From Amycolatopsis australiensis (GTDB taxonomy: Bacteria > Actinomycetota > Actinomycetes > Mycobacteriales > Pseudonocardiaceae), in contig NZ_FPJG01000006.1 of NCBI RefSeq assembly GCF_900119165.1, forward strand, positions 8,346,001 to 8,410,000: a stretch of 64,000 nucleotides of DNA. Direction: 5' to 3'. Below, in pieces: positions 1-8,313 of the stretch. The stretch's first letter is position 1; each line of letters opens with the position of its first letter. The notes beneath the pieces are model-generated. The model had not been told where the DNA came from. It was given only the letters and a program-made list of their open reading frames with translations, and searched no databases. Position numbers and translations under genes: made by a program.

Positions 1-1
1 G

Positions 2-1270
2 GGCGCCAACGTGGCCGCGGTCACGGTGCTGTTCGCCGAAGCCGGGCTGTCGCCGAACGTGCTGATCACGATCGGCAGGCTCGCCGGGCTGTACGGCGCG
101 CTGGCCATGGCCTTCCAGCTGGTGCTCGTGGCCCGGCTGCCCTGGCTCGACCGGCGGATCGGGATGGACCGGCTGACTTCGTGGCACCGCTGGACCGGCT
201 TCACGATCCTGTGGACCCTGCTGGGGCACCTGGTGTTCATCGCGTTCGGCTACGCCGAGGTGTCGGACAAGGACGTGGTCGACGAGGTCGTCGAAATGGC
301 CAGCACCCTCGAAGGGATCCTGCGGGCGCTGGTCGCGTTCGCCGTGATCCTGGTCGTGGGCGCGGCTTCGGCGAAGTTCGCCCGGAAGCGGCTCGCCTAC
401 GAGACGTGGCACTTCGTCCACCTCTACACCTACGCGGCGGTGCTGCTGGCGTTCACCCACCAGCTCGCGCTCGGGACGTCGTTCGCCGGGTCGGAGGCGG
501 CGAAGGCGTACTGGTGGACGCTCTGGCTCGGTGCCGGTGCGGCCGTGCTCGCCGGGCGCGTCGTGCTGCCGCTGTGGTGGAACGTGCGCCACCAGCTGCG
601 CGTCACCGCGGTGGTTTCCGAGTCCCCGGACGTGGTTTCGGTGTACATGACCGGCAAGCACCTGGACCGGATGCCGGTGCGGGCCGGTCAGTTCTTCCTG
701 TGGCGGTTCCTCACGAAGGACCGCTGGTGGCAGGCGAACCCGTTCTCCCTGTCGGCCGCGCCGGACGGCCGCACGCTGCGGCTGACCGCGAAGGCGCTGG
801 GTGATTCCAGCGCCGGGCTGCGGAATCTGCGGATCGGGACGCGCGTGTTCGCCGAAGGCCCGTACGGCGCCTTCACGACGATCCACCGGCAGCGGCCCAA
901 CGCGCTGCTCGTCGCGGGCGGGGTGGGCATCACGCCGATCCGCGCCCTGCTGGAGGACATCGACGGTCATGTCGTCGTGCTGTACCGGGTGCGCACGCAG
1001 GCCGACGCGGTGCTGCTGCCGGAGCTGAACGGCCTGGCCAAGGCCCGCGGCGCGGTCGTCAGCGTCCTCACCGGACCGGACCAGGCGGTCGGCCCGCGCG
1101 GCGCCATGCTCGGCCCGGCCAACCTGCACATGATGGTGCCGGACGTGCACGAGCGGGACGTGTTCGTCTGCGGCCCGCCGGGGATGACCGCCGCGGTGCT
1201 GCGCAGCCTGCGCGAGCTGCGGGTGCCGAAGAGCCAGGTCCACGCCGAACGTTTCAGCCTCGCGGCCTAG
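2..1270 (+). CDS. Ferric-reductase-like flavoprotein with FAD/NAD(P) domain (5' end cut by window)
   Basis: Membrane oxidoreductase of the ferric reductase/NADPH oxidase-like superfamily. It should move electrons from NAD(P)H through FAD to haem in the membrane. The N-terminal half holds several hydrophobic helices with paired histidines (SWHRWTGF and LLGHLVF, then WHFVHLY and FTHQ), as expected for b-type haem ligands. The C-terminal half is a ferredoxin-reductase module: NPFSLSAAP for FAD, GGVGITPIRALL for nucleotide binding and CGPPGMT near the end. The frame is open to the window edge, so the true start is probably upstream; a GTG at 11 is the first visible candidate. It is followed 11 bp later by an FMN-binding protein and then ApbE, which suggests one electron-transfer unit. 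The family is clear; the electron acceptor is unknown. Confidence 0.85.
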   Translation, partial: GANVAAVTVLFAEAGLSPNVLITIGRLAGLYGALAMAFQLVLVARLPWLDRRIGMDRLTSWHRWTGFTILWTLLGHLVFIAFGYAEVSDKDVVDEVVEMASTLEGILRALVAFAVILVVGAASAKFARKRLAYETWHFVHLYTYAAVLLAFTHQLALGTSFAGSEAAKAYWWTLWLGAGAAVLAGRVVLPLWWNVRHQLRVTAVVSESPDVVSVYMTGKHLDRMPVRAGQFFLWRFLTKDRWWQANPFSLSAAPDGRTLRLTAKALGDSSAGLRNLRIGTRVFAEGPYGAFTTIHRQRPNALLVAGGVGITPIRALLEDIDGHVVVLYRVRTQADAVLLPELNGLAKARGAVVSVLTGPDQAVGPRGAMLGPANLHMMVPDVHERDVFVCGPPGMTAAVLRSLRELRVPKSQVHAERFSLAA

Positions 1271-1281
1271 GGGGATCCGCT

Positions 1282-1719
1282 GTGAAGAAGACCATCTTCG
1301 TCGTCGCGCTCTCGATCGCGGGGTTCATCGCGGTCTGGCGGTTCGAGCCGGGACCGGTGCACGACACCGCCGCCGTCGCGCAGGCACCGCCCACCGCCAC
1401 GGCACCGTCCACATCGGCCGCTCCAGCGCCGTCCACTTCGGACAATCGGGACGCGACGGTCACGACCCGGGGCTCCGCGGAGTCGAGCAGCTACGGGACC
1501 GTGCAGGTCCAGGTCACCTTCACCGGCTCGCGCCTGACCGCGATCACGCTGCTGCGGGCACCCGACGACGGCCGCGCGCTCACCGCGTTGCCGCGCCTGC
1601 AGGAAGAGGCGATGAAGGCCCAGAGCGCCGACATCGACACCGTCACCGGCGCGACCGAGACGAGCGAGTCCTACAAGAAGTCGCTGCAGGCGGCGATCGA
1701 CGCGCGGGGCAGCCGATGA
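1282..1719 (+). CDS. FMN-binding domain protein (ApbE substrate)
   Basis: A 145-residue exported or membrane-anchored flavoprotein. It opens with a basic/hydrophobic segment (KKTIFVVALSIAGFIAVW), then a Pro/Ala/Thr/Ser-rich linker (about residues 30-55), then a small FMN_bind domain. Near the end is DTVTGAT (residues 119-125), which fits the D-x-x-T/S-G-A-T motif flavinylated by ApbE; Thr125 would carry FMN in phosphodiester linkage. It lies between a ferric-reductase-like protein and apbE, and its stop overlaps the apbE start (ATGA). It therefore probably relays electrons on the outer face of the membrane from the upstream reductase. Confidence 0.85.
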   Translation: MKKTIFVVALSIAGFIAVWRFEPGPVHDTAAVAQAPPTATAPSTSAAPAPSTSDNRDATVTTRGSAESSSYGTVQVQVTFTGSRLTAITLLRAPDDGRALTALPRLQEEAMKAQSADIDTVTGATETSESYKKSLQAAIDARGSR

Positions 1720-2465
1720 CCGTCCGCGTGGAGCAGGTGATGGGCCTGCCGATCTCCCTCGACCTGCGCGACGAGAGCGGCCCGGCCGGCTTCGCCGGGA
1801 TCGTCGGCGAGGTCTTCGCCTGGTTCCGCGACGTCGACGCGAAGTTCAGCCCGTTCTCCGAAGACAGCGAGGTCAGCCGCTACGACCGTGGCGAGCTGAC
1901 GGCCGCGCAGCTGAGCGGCGACCTCATCGAGGTGCTGGAGCTGTGCGCGTACTACGAGCAGCTGTCGGGCGGCGCGTTCCGCGCGCGGCTGCCCGGCCGC
2001 GGCCTCGACCCGTGCGCGGTGGTGAAGGGCTGGGCCGTCCAGCGCGCCGCCGACATGCTCAAGGCCGAGGGCGCGACGACGTTCTGCCTCAACGCCGGCG
2101 GCGACGTCGTCACGGCGGGCGAGCCGGAGCCCGGCCGCCCGTGGCGGGTCGGCGTCCGCCATCCCGAGCAGCCGCTGGCGGTGTGCGCGGTGCTGGAGTC
2201 GCGCGACGGCGCGATCGCGACGTCGGCCGCCTACGAGCGGGGTTCCCACATCCTCGACGGCCGCTCCGGCCTGCCGGCGACCGGGCTGATGAGCGTCACC
2301 GTCGTGGCCGGGGACCTGGTCACGGCGGACGCGCTGGCCACCGCGGCGTTCGCGATGGGCGCCGAGGGCATCGCCTGGGCGGCCGACCGGCCGGACTGCG
2401 AGATCCTCATCGTCGACGACAGCAGGCGCGTGCACCGGACGGCGGGGCTGGCGCTGGCCGCCTAG
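1716..2465 (+). CDS. apbE: FAD:protein FMN transferase (ApbE family)
   Basis: Transfers FMN from FAD to a Thr of target proteins in a Mg-dependent reaction. Family signatures are visible: an Asp/Phe-rich N-terminal segment (DVDAKFSPFSEDSEVSRY), VVKGWAVQRAADML, CLNAGGDVVTAG and a C-terminal TADALATAAFAMG that supplies metal ligands. At 249 residues it is shorter than many ApbE proteins (about 300-350) and has no signal peptide, as in other cytoplasmic actinobacterial members. It overlaps the preceding FMN-binding gene by 4 bp (ATGA), which makes that protein its obvious substrate. Confidence 0.88.
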   Translation: MTVRVEQVMGLPISLDLRDESGPAGFAGIVGEVFAWFRDVDAKFSPFSEDSEVSRYDRGELTAAQLSGDLIEVLELCAYYEQLSGGAFRARLPGRGLDPCAVVKGWAVQRAADMLKAEGATTFCLNAGGDVVTAGEPEPGRPWRVGVRHPEQPLAVCAVLESRDGAIATSAAYERGSHILDGRSGLPATGLMSVTVVAGDLVTADALATAAFAMGAEGIAWAADRPDCEILIVDDSRRVHRTAGLALAA

Positions 2466-2537
2466 AAATCGGTCGCCGTCGCCCGGGCATTGGGCCAGAC
2501 TCGGGACGTCCGCCGTGTCCGCTTCCGAGGGAGTGCC

Positions 2538-2918
2538 ATGCCGTCCGCCGTCCTGCACGTCTCCGTCGACTGCGCCGACCCGTACACGCTGTGCCAGTTC
2601 TGGAGCCAGGTCACCGGGAAACCGATCCCGGAGCAGGACCGGCCCGGCGACGACGAGGTCGGCATCGAGCTGGAAGGCGGGATCGACATGCTCTTCCTGC
2701 GCGTGCCCGAGCCGAAGACGGTCAAGAACCGGCTGCACGTCTGCCTGCAGCCGGACGTCCCGCGCGACGAGGAGGTCGAGCGGATCCTGCAGCTGGGTGC
2801 GACGCTCGTCGACGACCTCCGCAAGCCCGACGGCACCGGCTGGGCCGTGCTCGCCGACCCCGAGGGCAACGAGTTCTGCGTGCTGCGCAGCGCGGCCGAG
2901 CGGGCGGCGACGTCGTGA
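2538..2918 (+). CDS. VOC family (glyoxalase/bleomycin-resistance fold) protein
   Basis: A small 126-residue vicinal-oxygen-chelate protein. It begins PSAVLHVSVDCADPYTLCQF with a typical betaalphabeta repeat, and ends DPEGNEFCVLRS, the usual C-terminal metal-site signature of glyoxalase-like folds. The ATG at 2538 is preferred because GAGGGAG lies just upstream and the extension to an upstream start (2490) is Arg-rich and unlike the family. Its stop overlaps the GTG of the next methyltransferase gene, so the two are probably co-translated. The substrate cannot be inferred. Confidence 0.8.
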   Translation: MPSAVLHVSVDCADPYTLCQFWSQVTGKPIPEQDRPGDDEVGIELEGGIDMLFLRVPEPKTVKNRLHVCLQPDVPRDEEVERILQLGATLVDDLRKPDGTGWAVLADPEGNEFCVLRSAAERAATS

Positions 2919-3739
2919 CGGACTCGTTCGAGGTCAACAAGGCCAACTGGGACGAACGCGCGGTCCTGCACGCGGCGTCGCCGGGCTACGGCTTCCCGGA
3001 CTTCGCCGCGGACCCGGCGTACCTGAGCGCGGTGGTGCGGTTCGACCGGCCGCGGCTGGGCGACATCGCCGGGCTGCGCGCGGTGCACCTGCAGTGCCAC
3101 ATCGGCACGGACACGGTTTCGCTGGCCCGGCTGGGCGCTTCGGTGACCGGCCTGGACTTCTCGGGCGCGGCCCTGGCGCAGGCGCGACGGCTCGCCGCGG
3201 TGGCGGGTGTCGAGATCGACTTCCGCGAGGCGAACGTCCACGACGCCGTCGAAGTGCTCGGTGCCGGGCGGTTCGACCTGGTCTACACCGGGATCGGCGC
3301 GCTGTGCTGGCTGCCGTCGGCCGCGCGGTGGGCGTCGGTGGTGGCCGGCCTGCTGCGCCCGGGCGGGCGGCTGTTCATCCGCGAAGGCCACCCGATGCTC
3401 GGGACGCTGGACGAGACCACCGACCCGGCGGTGCCGCGGTACCCGTACTTCGAGCACGCCGAGCCGCTGGTGTTCGACGAGCCGGGCAGCTACGTCGAGG
3501 TGGACGGCGAGCTGACCCACACCGTGACCCACGAGTGGGCGCACTCGCTCGGCGAGATCATCACCGCGCTGCTGGACAACGGCCTGACGCTGACCGGGTT
3601 CACCGAGCACGACAGCGTCCCGTGGAACGCCCTGCCGGGCCAGATGGCGCCCGACGAAGCCGGCGAAGAGTGGCGGCTGAAGGAGTCGCCGCAGCGGCTC
3701 GCGGCCAGCTACACGCTCCAGGCCGTCAAGGGCGGCTGA
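2915..3739 (+). CDS. Class I SAM-dependent methyltransferase
   Basis: A 274-residue methyltransferase. It starts at a GTG overlapping the stop of the VOC gene (GTGA). The Rossmann core is evident: VHLQCHIGTDTVSLARLG is motif I (Cys-His in place of the common Gly-rich GCGxG), VTGLDFSGAAL is the acidic SAM-ribose loop, and FDLVYTGIGALCWLP with LLRPGGRLFIREGHP are motifs IV-VI. The sequence resembles the actinobacterial class annotated simply as class I SAM-dependent methyltransferase. The substrate is unknown; translational coupling to a VOC protein is the only context clue. Confidence 0.83.
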   Translation: MTDSFEVNKANWDERAVLHAASPGYGFPDFAADPAYLSAVVRFDRPRLGDIAGLRAVHLQCHIGTDTVSLARLGASVTGLDFSGAALAQARRLAAVAGVEIDFREANVHDAVEVLGAGRFDLVYTGIGALCWLPSAARWASVVAGLLRPGGRLFIREGHPMLGTLDETTDPAVPRYPYFEHAEPLVFDEPGSYVEVDGELTHTVTHEWAHSLGEIITALLDNGLTLTGFTEHDSVPWNALPGQMAPDEAGEEWRLKESPQRLAASYTLQAVKGG

Positions 3740-3752
3740 ATAGGGTGGGCGC

Positions 3753-4730
3753 ATGCCCTTGATCGCGGTCGCCACCCTCGGCGGAACCATCTCGATGGCC
3801 CCGGTCGCCGGTTCCGGCGGGGCGGTGCCCCGGCTGGGCGCGGCCGACCTGCTCGGCGGCCTCGGCGACCTGCCGATGGACGTCCTCGCGGAGACCCTGG
3901 CCGGGATCGGCAGCGCGTCGATGGACTTCGCGACGCTGCTGCGGTGCCGCGCGTGGGGGCTGCGGCAGGACGCCGACGGGTTCGTCGTCGTGCAGGGCAC
4001 GGACACGCTGGAGGAGACGGCGTACTTCCTGGAGCTGGTCTGGCCGTCGGAGATGCCGGTGGTGGTCACCGGCGCGATGCGCAACGCGGGCCTGCTCAGC
4101 CCGGACGGGCCCGCCAACCTGCGGAACGCGCTGACCGTCGCGGCCGATCCGCGCAGCCGCGGCCGGGGCGTGCTGGTGACGCTGAACGACGACGTCCACG
4201 CGGCGCGCTGGGTGCGGAAGGCGCATTCGAGCCATCTGGAAGCGTTTTCGTCGGCGCCGGCGGGGCCGCTCGGCATGGTCGTGGAGAACGCGGTGCACTG
4301 GTTCCACCCGTCGCCGCCGCGGCTGCCTGCCCTCGCCGGTGCCGACTTCACCGGGCTCGTCCCGGTGGTGGAAGCCGGCCTGGACGACTCGGGCGCGATG
4401 CTCGCGCACGCGGCTTCGCACCCGGAGGTCCGCGGGGTCGTGGTCGCCGCCACCGGCGTGGGACACGTTTCGTCCGGCACGGCGGACGAGATTTCGCGGC
4501 TCGTTTCGCGGATGCCGGTGGTCGTCGCTTCGCGGACCGGCGCCGGGCCGACGCTGCGTTCGACGTACGGCTTCCACGGCTCGGAGTCGAGCCTGATCGA
4601 GATGGGCGTCACGATGGCGGGCTGGCTGGACGTGCGGAAGGCCCGGATCCTGCTGCACACGCTGCTGGCGTCCGGCGCGGACCGGGCGGCGATCGAACGC
4701 GAGTTCCGGGCCCGCGGCGACCTCGGCTGA
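3753..4730 (+). CDS. Asparaginase family protein
   Basis: Hydrolyses L-asparagine to aspartate and ammonia. The 325-residue protein starts with the family signature ATLGGTISM (catalytic Thr12) and has the second signature VVQGTDTLEETAYF (Thr83, Asp84), followed by the DVHAARWVRKAHSS segment with the expected Lys. No signal peptide is present, so it is cytoplasmic, like type I/actinobacterial short enzymes. It starts 13 bp after the methyltransferase with a GGGTGGG-like ribosome site. It runs convergently towards the cysteine dioxygenase gene. Confidence 0.9.
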   Translation: MPLIAVATLGGTISMAPVAGSGGAVPRLGAADLLGGLGDLPMDVLAETLAGIGSASMDFATLLRCRAWGLRQDADGFVVVQGTDTLEETAYFLELVWPSEMPVVVTGAMRNAGLLSPDGPANLRNALTVAADPRSRGRGVLVTLNDDVHAARWVRKAHSSHLEAFSSAPAGPLGMVVENAVHWFHPSPPRLPALAGADFTGLVPVVEAGLDDSGAMLAHAASHPEVRGVVVAATGVGHVSSGTADEISRLVSRMPVVVASRTGAGPTLRSTYGFHGSESSLIEMGVTMAGWLDVRKARILLHTLLASGADRAAIEREFRARGDLG

Positions 4731-4750
4731 CCCGGCCGGGCTCCGTCGCG

Positions 4751-5230
4751 TCAGCCGAGGACCGGGCCGCCGAGCGGGTCGAGGTGGTAGGGGCGCATCG
4801 CGCGGCCCGCGTCGCGGTAGACGTGGATCGACACCGCCGGGTCCGGGCCGTCGTTGCGGACCTCGTGGACGTACCCCGGGCCGAACACCCGGGACTGGCC
4901 GGCGGAGAGCGCGTGCAGCTCGGTGATCGCGCGGCCGTCCGGGGCGCGGCGGGCCACCGCCTCCGTCAACCGGCCGCTGACCAGCGTGAACGCGCCGGCG
5001 GCGAACGCGTGGTCGTGCAGGTCGGTGTGCTGGCCGGGCAGCCAGCTCATCAGCCACACCTCCTGCCGCTCGTCCTGCTCGACCAGCGTCGCGAACCGCT
5101 CGTCGGGGTCGTAGCGCAGCAGGTGCTTCCAGCGGTCGCGGTCGGCGGCGAACTCCAGCGCGACGCGCACCGGGTGGCGCAGCGCGGGGTTCTCGGGACG
5201 CAGCAGGGTGTTGTCCGGAACGGCGAACAT
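4751..5230 (-). CDS. Cysteine dioxygenase-type cupin
   Basis: Oxidises L-cysteine to cysteine sulfinate with a mononuclear iron. The 159-residue cupin has GQHTDLHDHAFAAGAF, where His72 and His74 are the likely iron ligands, and GPGYVHEVRN with the third ligand His122, the arrangement of bacterial cysteine dioxygenases. Length and motif order fit a short actinobacterial CDO. A 26-codon leader ORF ending in Cys codons lies 48 bp upstream on the same strand with its own promoter, so expression is probably tuned by cysteine supply. Ribosome site TGAGGA precedes the ATG. Confidence 0.88.
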   Translation of the reverse strand: MFAVPDNTLLRPENPALRHPVRVALEFAADRDRWKHLLRYDPDERFATLVEQDERQEVWLMSWLPGQHTDLHDHAFAAGAFTLVSGRLTEAVARRAPDGRAITELHALSAGQSRVFGPGYVHEVRNDGPDPAVSIHVYRDAGRAMRPYHLDPLGGPVLG

Positions 5231-5278
5231 GAGGGTCCTCAGGGAAGAAAAGGGTGTCGAACTGGGCCGGGGCTGGGT

Positions 5279-5359
5279 TCACCGACAACAGCGACACGCG
5301 CGCACGACGGCGCGGAGGCTCAGGTGGCCCCGCAGCTCGAACATGCCGTACGCGAACAT
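5279..5359 (-). CDS. Cysteine-rich leader peptide of cysteine dioxygenase
   Basis: A 26-codon upstream ORF ending RACRCCR. All three Cys codons are TGT, the less-used codon in a high-GC genome, and they sit in the last five codons, 48 bp before the cysteine dioxygenase ATG. An internal Met (start 5344) would give a 21-residue form. A -35/-10 pair ends 7 nt before the ATG, so the ORF is probably leaderless. Its shape recalls the short Arg/Cys-ended leader peptides found before sulfur genes in actinobacteria and the poly-Cys attenuator ORFs of mycobacteria. No U-tailed hairpin lies between it and the gene, so control would be translational. Confidence 0.6.
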   Translation of the reverse strand: MFAYGMFELRGHLSLRAVVRACRCCR

Positions 5360-5366
5360 GGCGCCC

Positions 5367-5395
5367 AGGCTTCCAGCCGGCGCCGGCCCGGTCAA
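5367..5395 (-). promoter_or_regulatory. Probable promoter of the cysteine leader ORF
   Basis: On the minus strand TTGACC (5390-5395) is followed by a 17-bp spacer and AAGCCT (5367-5372). The -10 ends 7 nt before the leader ATG at 5359, which suggests a leaderless transcript. Confidence 0.5.
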
Positions 5396-5417
5396 GCCGT
5401 CCCAGCCGGCGGGAAGG

Positions 5418-6434
5418 TCAGGACCACTCGTGTTTCCGGGACCGTCCCAGCAGCTCGGCGCCCGCCTGCCGCGGGTCGACGCCTTCGTGGCAGACGCGGT
5501 GCATCGCGTCGGTGATCGGCATGTCGACGCCGACGCTGCGCGCCAGCGCCCGGATCGACGAGCACGACATGACACCCTCGGCGACCTGCCCGCCGGCCGC
5601 GGCCTGCGCCTGTTCCAGGGTCTCGCCGCGGCCGAGGCGCTCGCCGAAGGTCCGGTTGCGCGAAAGCGGCGACGAGCACGTCGCGACCAGGTCGCCGACG
5701 CCGGCGAGCCCGGCGAACGTCAGCGGGTCGGCGCCCAGCTTGGCGCCGAGGCGGGCCATTTCGGCCAGGCCGCGGGTGATGAGCGTCGCCATCGTGTTGG
5801 TGCCGAGGCCGAGGCCCGCGGCCATCCCGCAGCTGAGCGCGATGACGTTCTTGCACGCCCCGCCCAGCTCGCAGCCGACGACGTCGGTGTTCGTGTACGG
5901 GCGGAAGTAGGAGTTGGCGCAGGCACGCTGGATCGCGACGGCGCGCTCGTGGTCGGCGCAGGCGAGCACCGACGCGGACGGCTGCCCGGCGGCGATCTCC
6001 TTGGCCAGGTTCGGCCCGGTGACGACGACGACCTCGCCCGCGTCGATCCCGACGATCTCGGCGATCACCTCGCTCATCCGCTTGAGCGTGCCGAGTTCGA
6101 CGCCCTTGGCGAGGCTGACGAGGATGGCGCCGGGCGGCAGCAGATCGCGCCAGGACGTCAGGTTGGCGCGCAGGCTCTGGCTGGGGACGGCGAGGACGAC
6201 GGCTTCGGCACCGTGCAGGGCCTTCGCGGGGTCGCTGGTCGCGGTGACGGTCGGCGGCAGGTCGACGCCCGGCAGGTAGGCGCTGTTGACGTGCCGTTCG
6301 CGGATGTCTTCGGCGACCTGCTCGCGGCGCGCCCACATGGTGACGTCGCGGCCGGCGTCGCCGAGCACCTTCGCGAAGGCGGTGCCCCACGAGCCGGCCC
6401 CGAGGACGGTGACCCGCTGCACGTCGGCGCGCAT
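5418..6434 (-). CDS. gpsA: NAD(P)H-dependent glycerol-3-phosphate dehydrogenase
   Basis: Reduces dihydroxyacetone phosphate to sn-glycerol 3-phosphate for phospholipid synthesis. The 338-residue protein has [17 protein letters not shown] (dinucleotide loop), [38 protein letters not shown], then [25 protein letters not shown] and [17 protein letters not shown], all GpsA signatures. It is immediately downstream of the plsC-like acyltransferase (1-bp overlap), so the two form a glycerolipid operon. It matches the position of gpdA2 in the syntenic mycobacterial block. Confidence 0.96.
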   Translation of the reverse strand: MRADVQRVTVLGAGSWGTAFAKVLGDAGRDVTMWARREQVAEDIRERHVNSAYLPGVDLPPTVTATSDPAKALHGAEAVVLAVPSQSLRANLTSWRDLLPPGAILVSLAKGVELGTLKRMSEVIAEIVGIDAGEVVVVTGPNLAKEIAAGQPSASVLACADHERAVAIQRACANSYFRPYTNTDVVGCELGGACKNVIALSCGMAAGLGLGTNTMATLITRGLAEMARLGAKLGADPLTFAGLAGVGDLVATCSSPLSRNRTFGERLGRGETLEQAQAAAGGQVAEGVMSCSSIRALARSVGVDMPITDAMHRVCHEGVDPRQAGAELLGRSRKHEWS

Positions 6435-7153
6435 CAGGCGGTTTCCCCCGGCTTCGCCGCCGGCGGCTCTTCGTGCCGGATCTCGGCGAGCAGCCGCGTG
6501 ACCTCGTCCATCATGACCTGGGTGACTTCGCGCAGCTTGGCGGCGCTGCGGGCGCTGCCCCCGCGGTAGGCCGAGAGGTCGAGCGGGTCGCCGACGTTGT
6601 GGGTGATGGTCTTGCGCGGGAACGGCTTGAATTTCTTGGTGTAGCCGTTGAAGAGCTGGCTGGTGCCCCAGCGGGCGATGGGGATCACGGGGACGTCGTT
6701 CTGGATGGCGAGCCGGGCGGCGCCGGTGTAGGACTCCTTCGGCCAGCCGGCGGGGTCCTTCGTGATGGTGCCCTCGGGGTAGATGACGACGACTTTGCCT
6801 TCCTGGAGGGCCTGGTGCGCGGCCTTGAGGCTGTCCCCGGCGGCGGCGGAGCCGCGGGAGACGGGGATCTGCCCGGACCCGACGAAGACCTTCCCGAAGA
6901 TCGGCGTGCGGGTGAGGCTCTCCTTGCCGAGAAACCGCGGAACCCGCTTCTGCCGGTGCACGAAGACGGCGTCGACGACGGGGTCGAGGTGCGAAATGTG
7001 GTTGAGCACGAGGAGGGCGGGCCCCTCCCGCGGAATCTTTTCGTCCCCGACGTAGACGCGCCGCGCAATACCGGTGAGCGGATAGAACACGGCGGCGGCC
7101 AACCCCACCCAGAAGCCGCCCTTCTCACGCCGGGCCACGATCTCCTCCTCCAC
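6434..7153 (-). CDS. 1-acyl-sn-glycerol-3-phosphate acyltransferase (PlsC family)
   Basis: Transfers an acyl chain to lysophosphatidic acid in membrane phospholipid synthesis. The 239-residue protein has [11 protein letters not shown] (the NHx4D catalytic motif), VYPEGTI (acceptor-binding EGT) and [12 protein letters not shown] hydrophobic segment near residues 15-30 ([17 protein letters not shown]) may anchor it. Its stop shares one base with the gpsA start, so the product of the next gene, glycerol 3-phosphate, feeds the same pathway. Confidence 0.93.
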   Translation of the reverse strand: MEEEIVARREKGGFWVGLAAAVFYPLTGIARRVYVGDEKIPREGPALLVLNHISHLDPVVDAVFVHRQKRVPRFLGKESLTRTPIFGKVFVGSGQIPVSRGSAAAGDSLKAAHQALQEGKVVVIYPEGTITKDPAGWPKESYTGAARLAIQNDVPVIPIARWGTSQLFNGYTKKFKPFPRKTITHNVGDPLDLSAYRGGSARSAAKLREVTQVMMDEVTRLLAEIRHEEPPAAKPGETA

Positions 7154-7370
7154 GGTTCAGGTCCCCCAGATCCTGCCGCGCGGGGTTCGGCCCAGTCCAG
7201 GGAGGGTGCCTTCAGCCCCGCCGGGCCGGTGCTCACGCCCGGTGGAGGGTGGCCTGCGTTCCCTGGGCTCTGGCAGCTCGGACGGACATTCCCGGCTTCG
7301 GGGCGCCTCCCTGCTGGCGATGCCCTTTCGCGGTCGGCTTCCCCTGGCGGCCGCTGGGGGTCAATCGGCG

Positions 7371-7540
7371 TTCCGCAGCTCCGGCCGGCACCGCGACCTG
7401 GCAGCCCCAGGCCCTGGCCGACACCCCAGACCCCGAGACCCGCTCCCGCAGCTCCGGTCGCCACTCCCCGGCCCGGGCAATCCCGCTCCCGCAGCTCCGG
7501 CCGACGCCTCAGCCCGGCAACCCGCTCCCGCAGCTCGGGC
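7371..7540. repeat. Degenerate repeat array, core CCGCAGCTCCGG
   Basis: The motif CCCGCTCCCGCAGCTC occurs three times (near 7438, 7484 and 7530), and a shorter form TCCGCAGCTCCGG near 7372. Spacing between the three full copies is about 45 bp. The block is intergenic and no reading frame through it looks coding. Confidence 0.55.
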
Positions 7541-7554
7541 CCCGCAGGCACCAC

Positions 7555-7584
7555 TTGTCCACAACCCCCGTCACCTGTGGACAA
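7555..7584. promoter_or_regulatory. Inverted pair of DnaA-box-like sequences
   Basis: TTGTCCACA (7555-7563) and TGTGGACAA (7576-7584) are perfect inverted copies separated by 12 bp. TTGTCCACA is the preferred DnaA box form in high-GC actinobacteria. A similar pair with the same spacing occurs at 47466-47495. Confidence 0.5.
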
Positions 7585-7635
7585 CCTCCCCGACCGGGCC
7601 GACACCCCGCCGCCGTTTGCGGTAAAGATGGACGG

Positions 7636-8271
7636 GTGGACGTGGACCTGGTCGTGCCGATGAAACACCCCCGCGACGGCAAGTCGCGGCTGCGTGGTGC
7701 CGTCGAACCCGAAGCGCATCCCGGGCTCGTCCTCGCCCTCGCCGCCGACACCCTCGCCGCCGTCACCGCGAGTGCGCACGTCAGGCGCGTCGTGCTCGTC
7801 GCCGCCGCGCCGGCCGCCGTCGCCGAGCTCCGGGACCTCGGGGTCGAGGTGGTCGCCGAGCCACCCGAGAAAACGCTCAACGCCGCCTTCCGCCACGGCG
7901 AAGCCCTCCTCCGCGCCGATGATCCCGGCGCGGTCGTCGGCGCGCTGCAGGCCGATCTTCCCGCGCTGCGCGCCGTCGACCTGGCCGGCGCGCTGGCCGA
8001 GGCGGACGGGCGCCGGGCCTTCGTCGCCGATCGGCAGGGCACCGGCACCACCCTCCTGCTGTCCGCGCCCGGCCGGCCCCTCGACCCGCGCTTCGGGCCC
8101 GGCTCGGCGCGCGAGCACGAAACCTCCGGCGCGACGCCGCTCCGGGGCGCCTTCCCGACCCTGCGCAGCGACGTCGACACCCCGGCCGATCTCGCCCACG
8201 TCCGCGCGCTGGGTGTCGGAAAACACACCGCCGCCGAACTCGGTGGACCCCGCGCCGAGCTGTTCACCTGA
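7636..8271 (+). CDS. cofC: Phospholactate/phosphoenolpyruvate guanylyltransferase (F420 biosynthesis)
   Basis: Activates 2-phospho-L-lactate, or phosphoenolpyruvate in the mycobacterial FbiD form, with GTP to begin coenzyme F420 side-chain synthesis. The 211-residue protein starts DVDLVVPMKHPRDGKSRLRG, the CofC N-terminal nucleotide-binding signature (PxKxxxxAKSRL-like). It continues with VVGALQADLPALR and TGTTLLLSAPG, and ends with GDxDTP-like SDVDTPADLAHV. The GTG at 7636 is preferred; another GTG lies two codons later. It sits directly before ppk, as fbiD does in mycobacteria, and the window carries LLM-type oxidoreductases that may use F420. Confidence 0.87.
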   Translation: MDVDLVVPMKHPRDGKSRLRGAVEPEAHPGLVLALAADTLAAVTASAHVRRVVLVAAAPAAVAELRDLGVEVVAEPPEKTLNAAFRHGEALLRADDPGAVVGALQADLPALRAVDLAGALAEADGRRAFVADRQGTGTTLLLSAPGRPLDPRFGPGSAREHETSGATPLRGAFPTLRSDVDTPADLAHVRALGVGKHTAAELGGPRAELFT

Positions 8272-8313
8272 CCTTCACCGCGGCCTGCGCAAATCACCGT
8301 GGCTTAGTGAAGA

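Larger units (their letters stand above)
7154..7635. other. Intergenic region between plsC and cofC
   Basis: 482 bp without a convincing gene between two divergent operons. It contains a degenerate repeat array and an inverted pair of DnaA-box-like sequences, listed separately, plus the promoters of both neighbours, which I could not place with confidence. Confidence 0.6.

Noticed and set aside
2462..4660. A 732-codon minus-strand reading frame
   Set aside because: It lies antisense to the VOC, methyltransferase and asparaginase genes, which have clear motifs and ribosome sites. Long antisense frames are expected in very GC-rich DNA.
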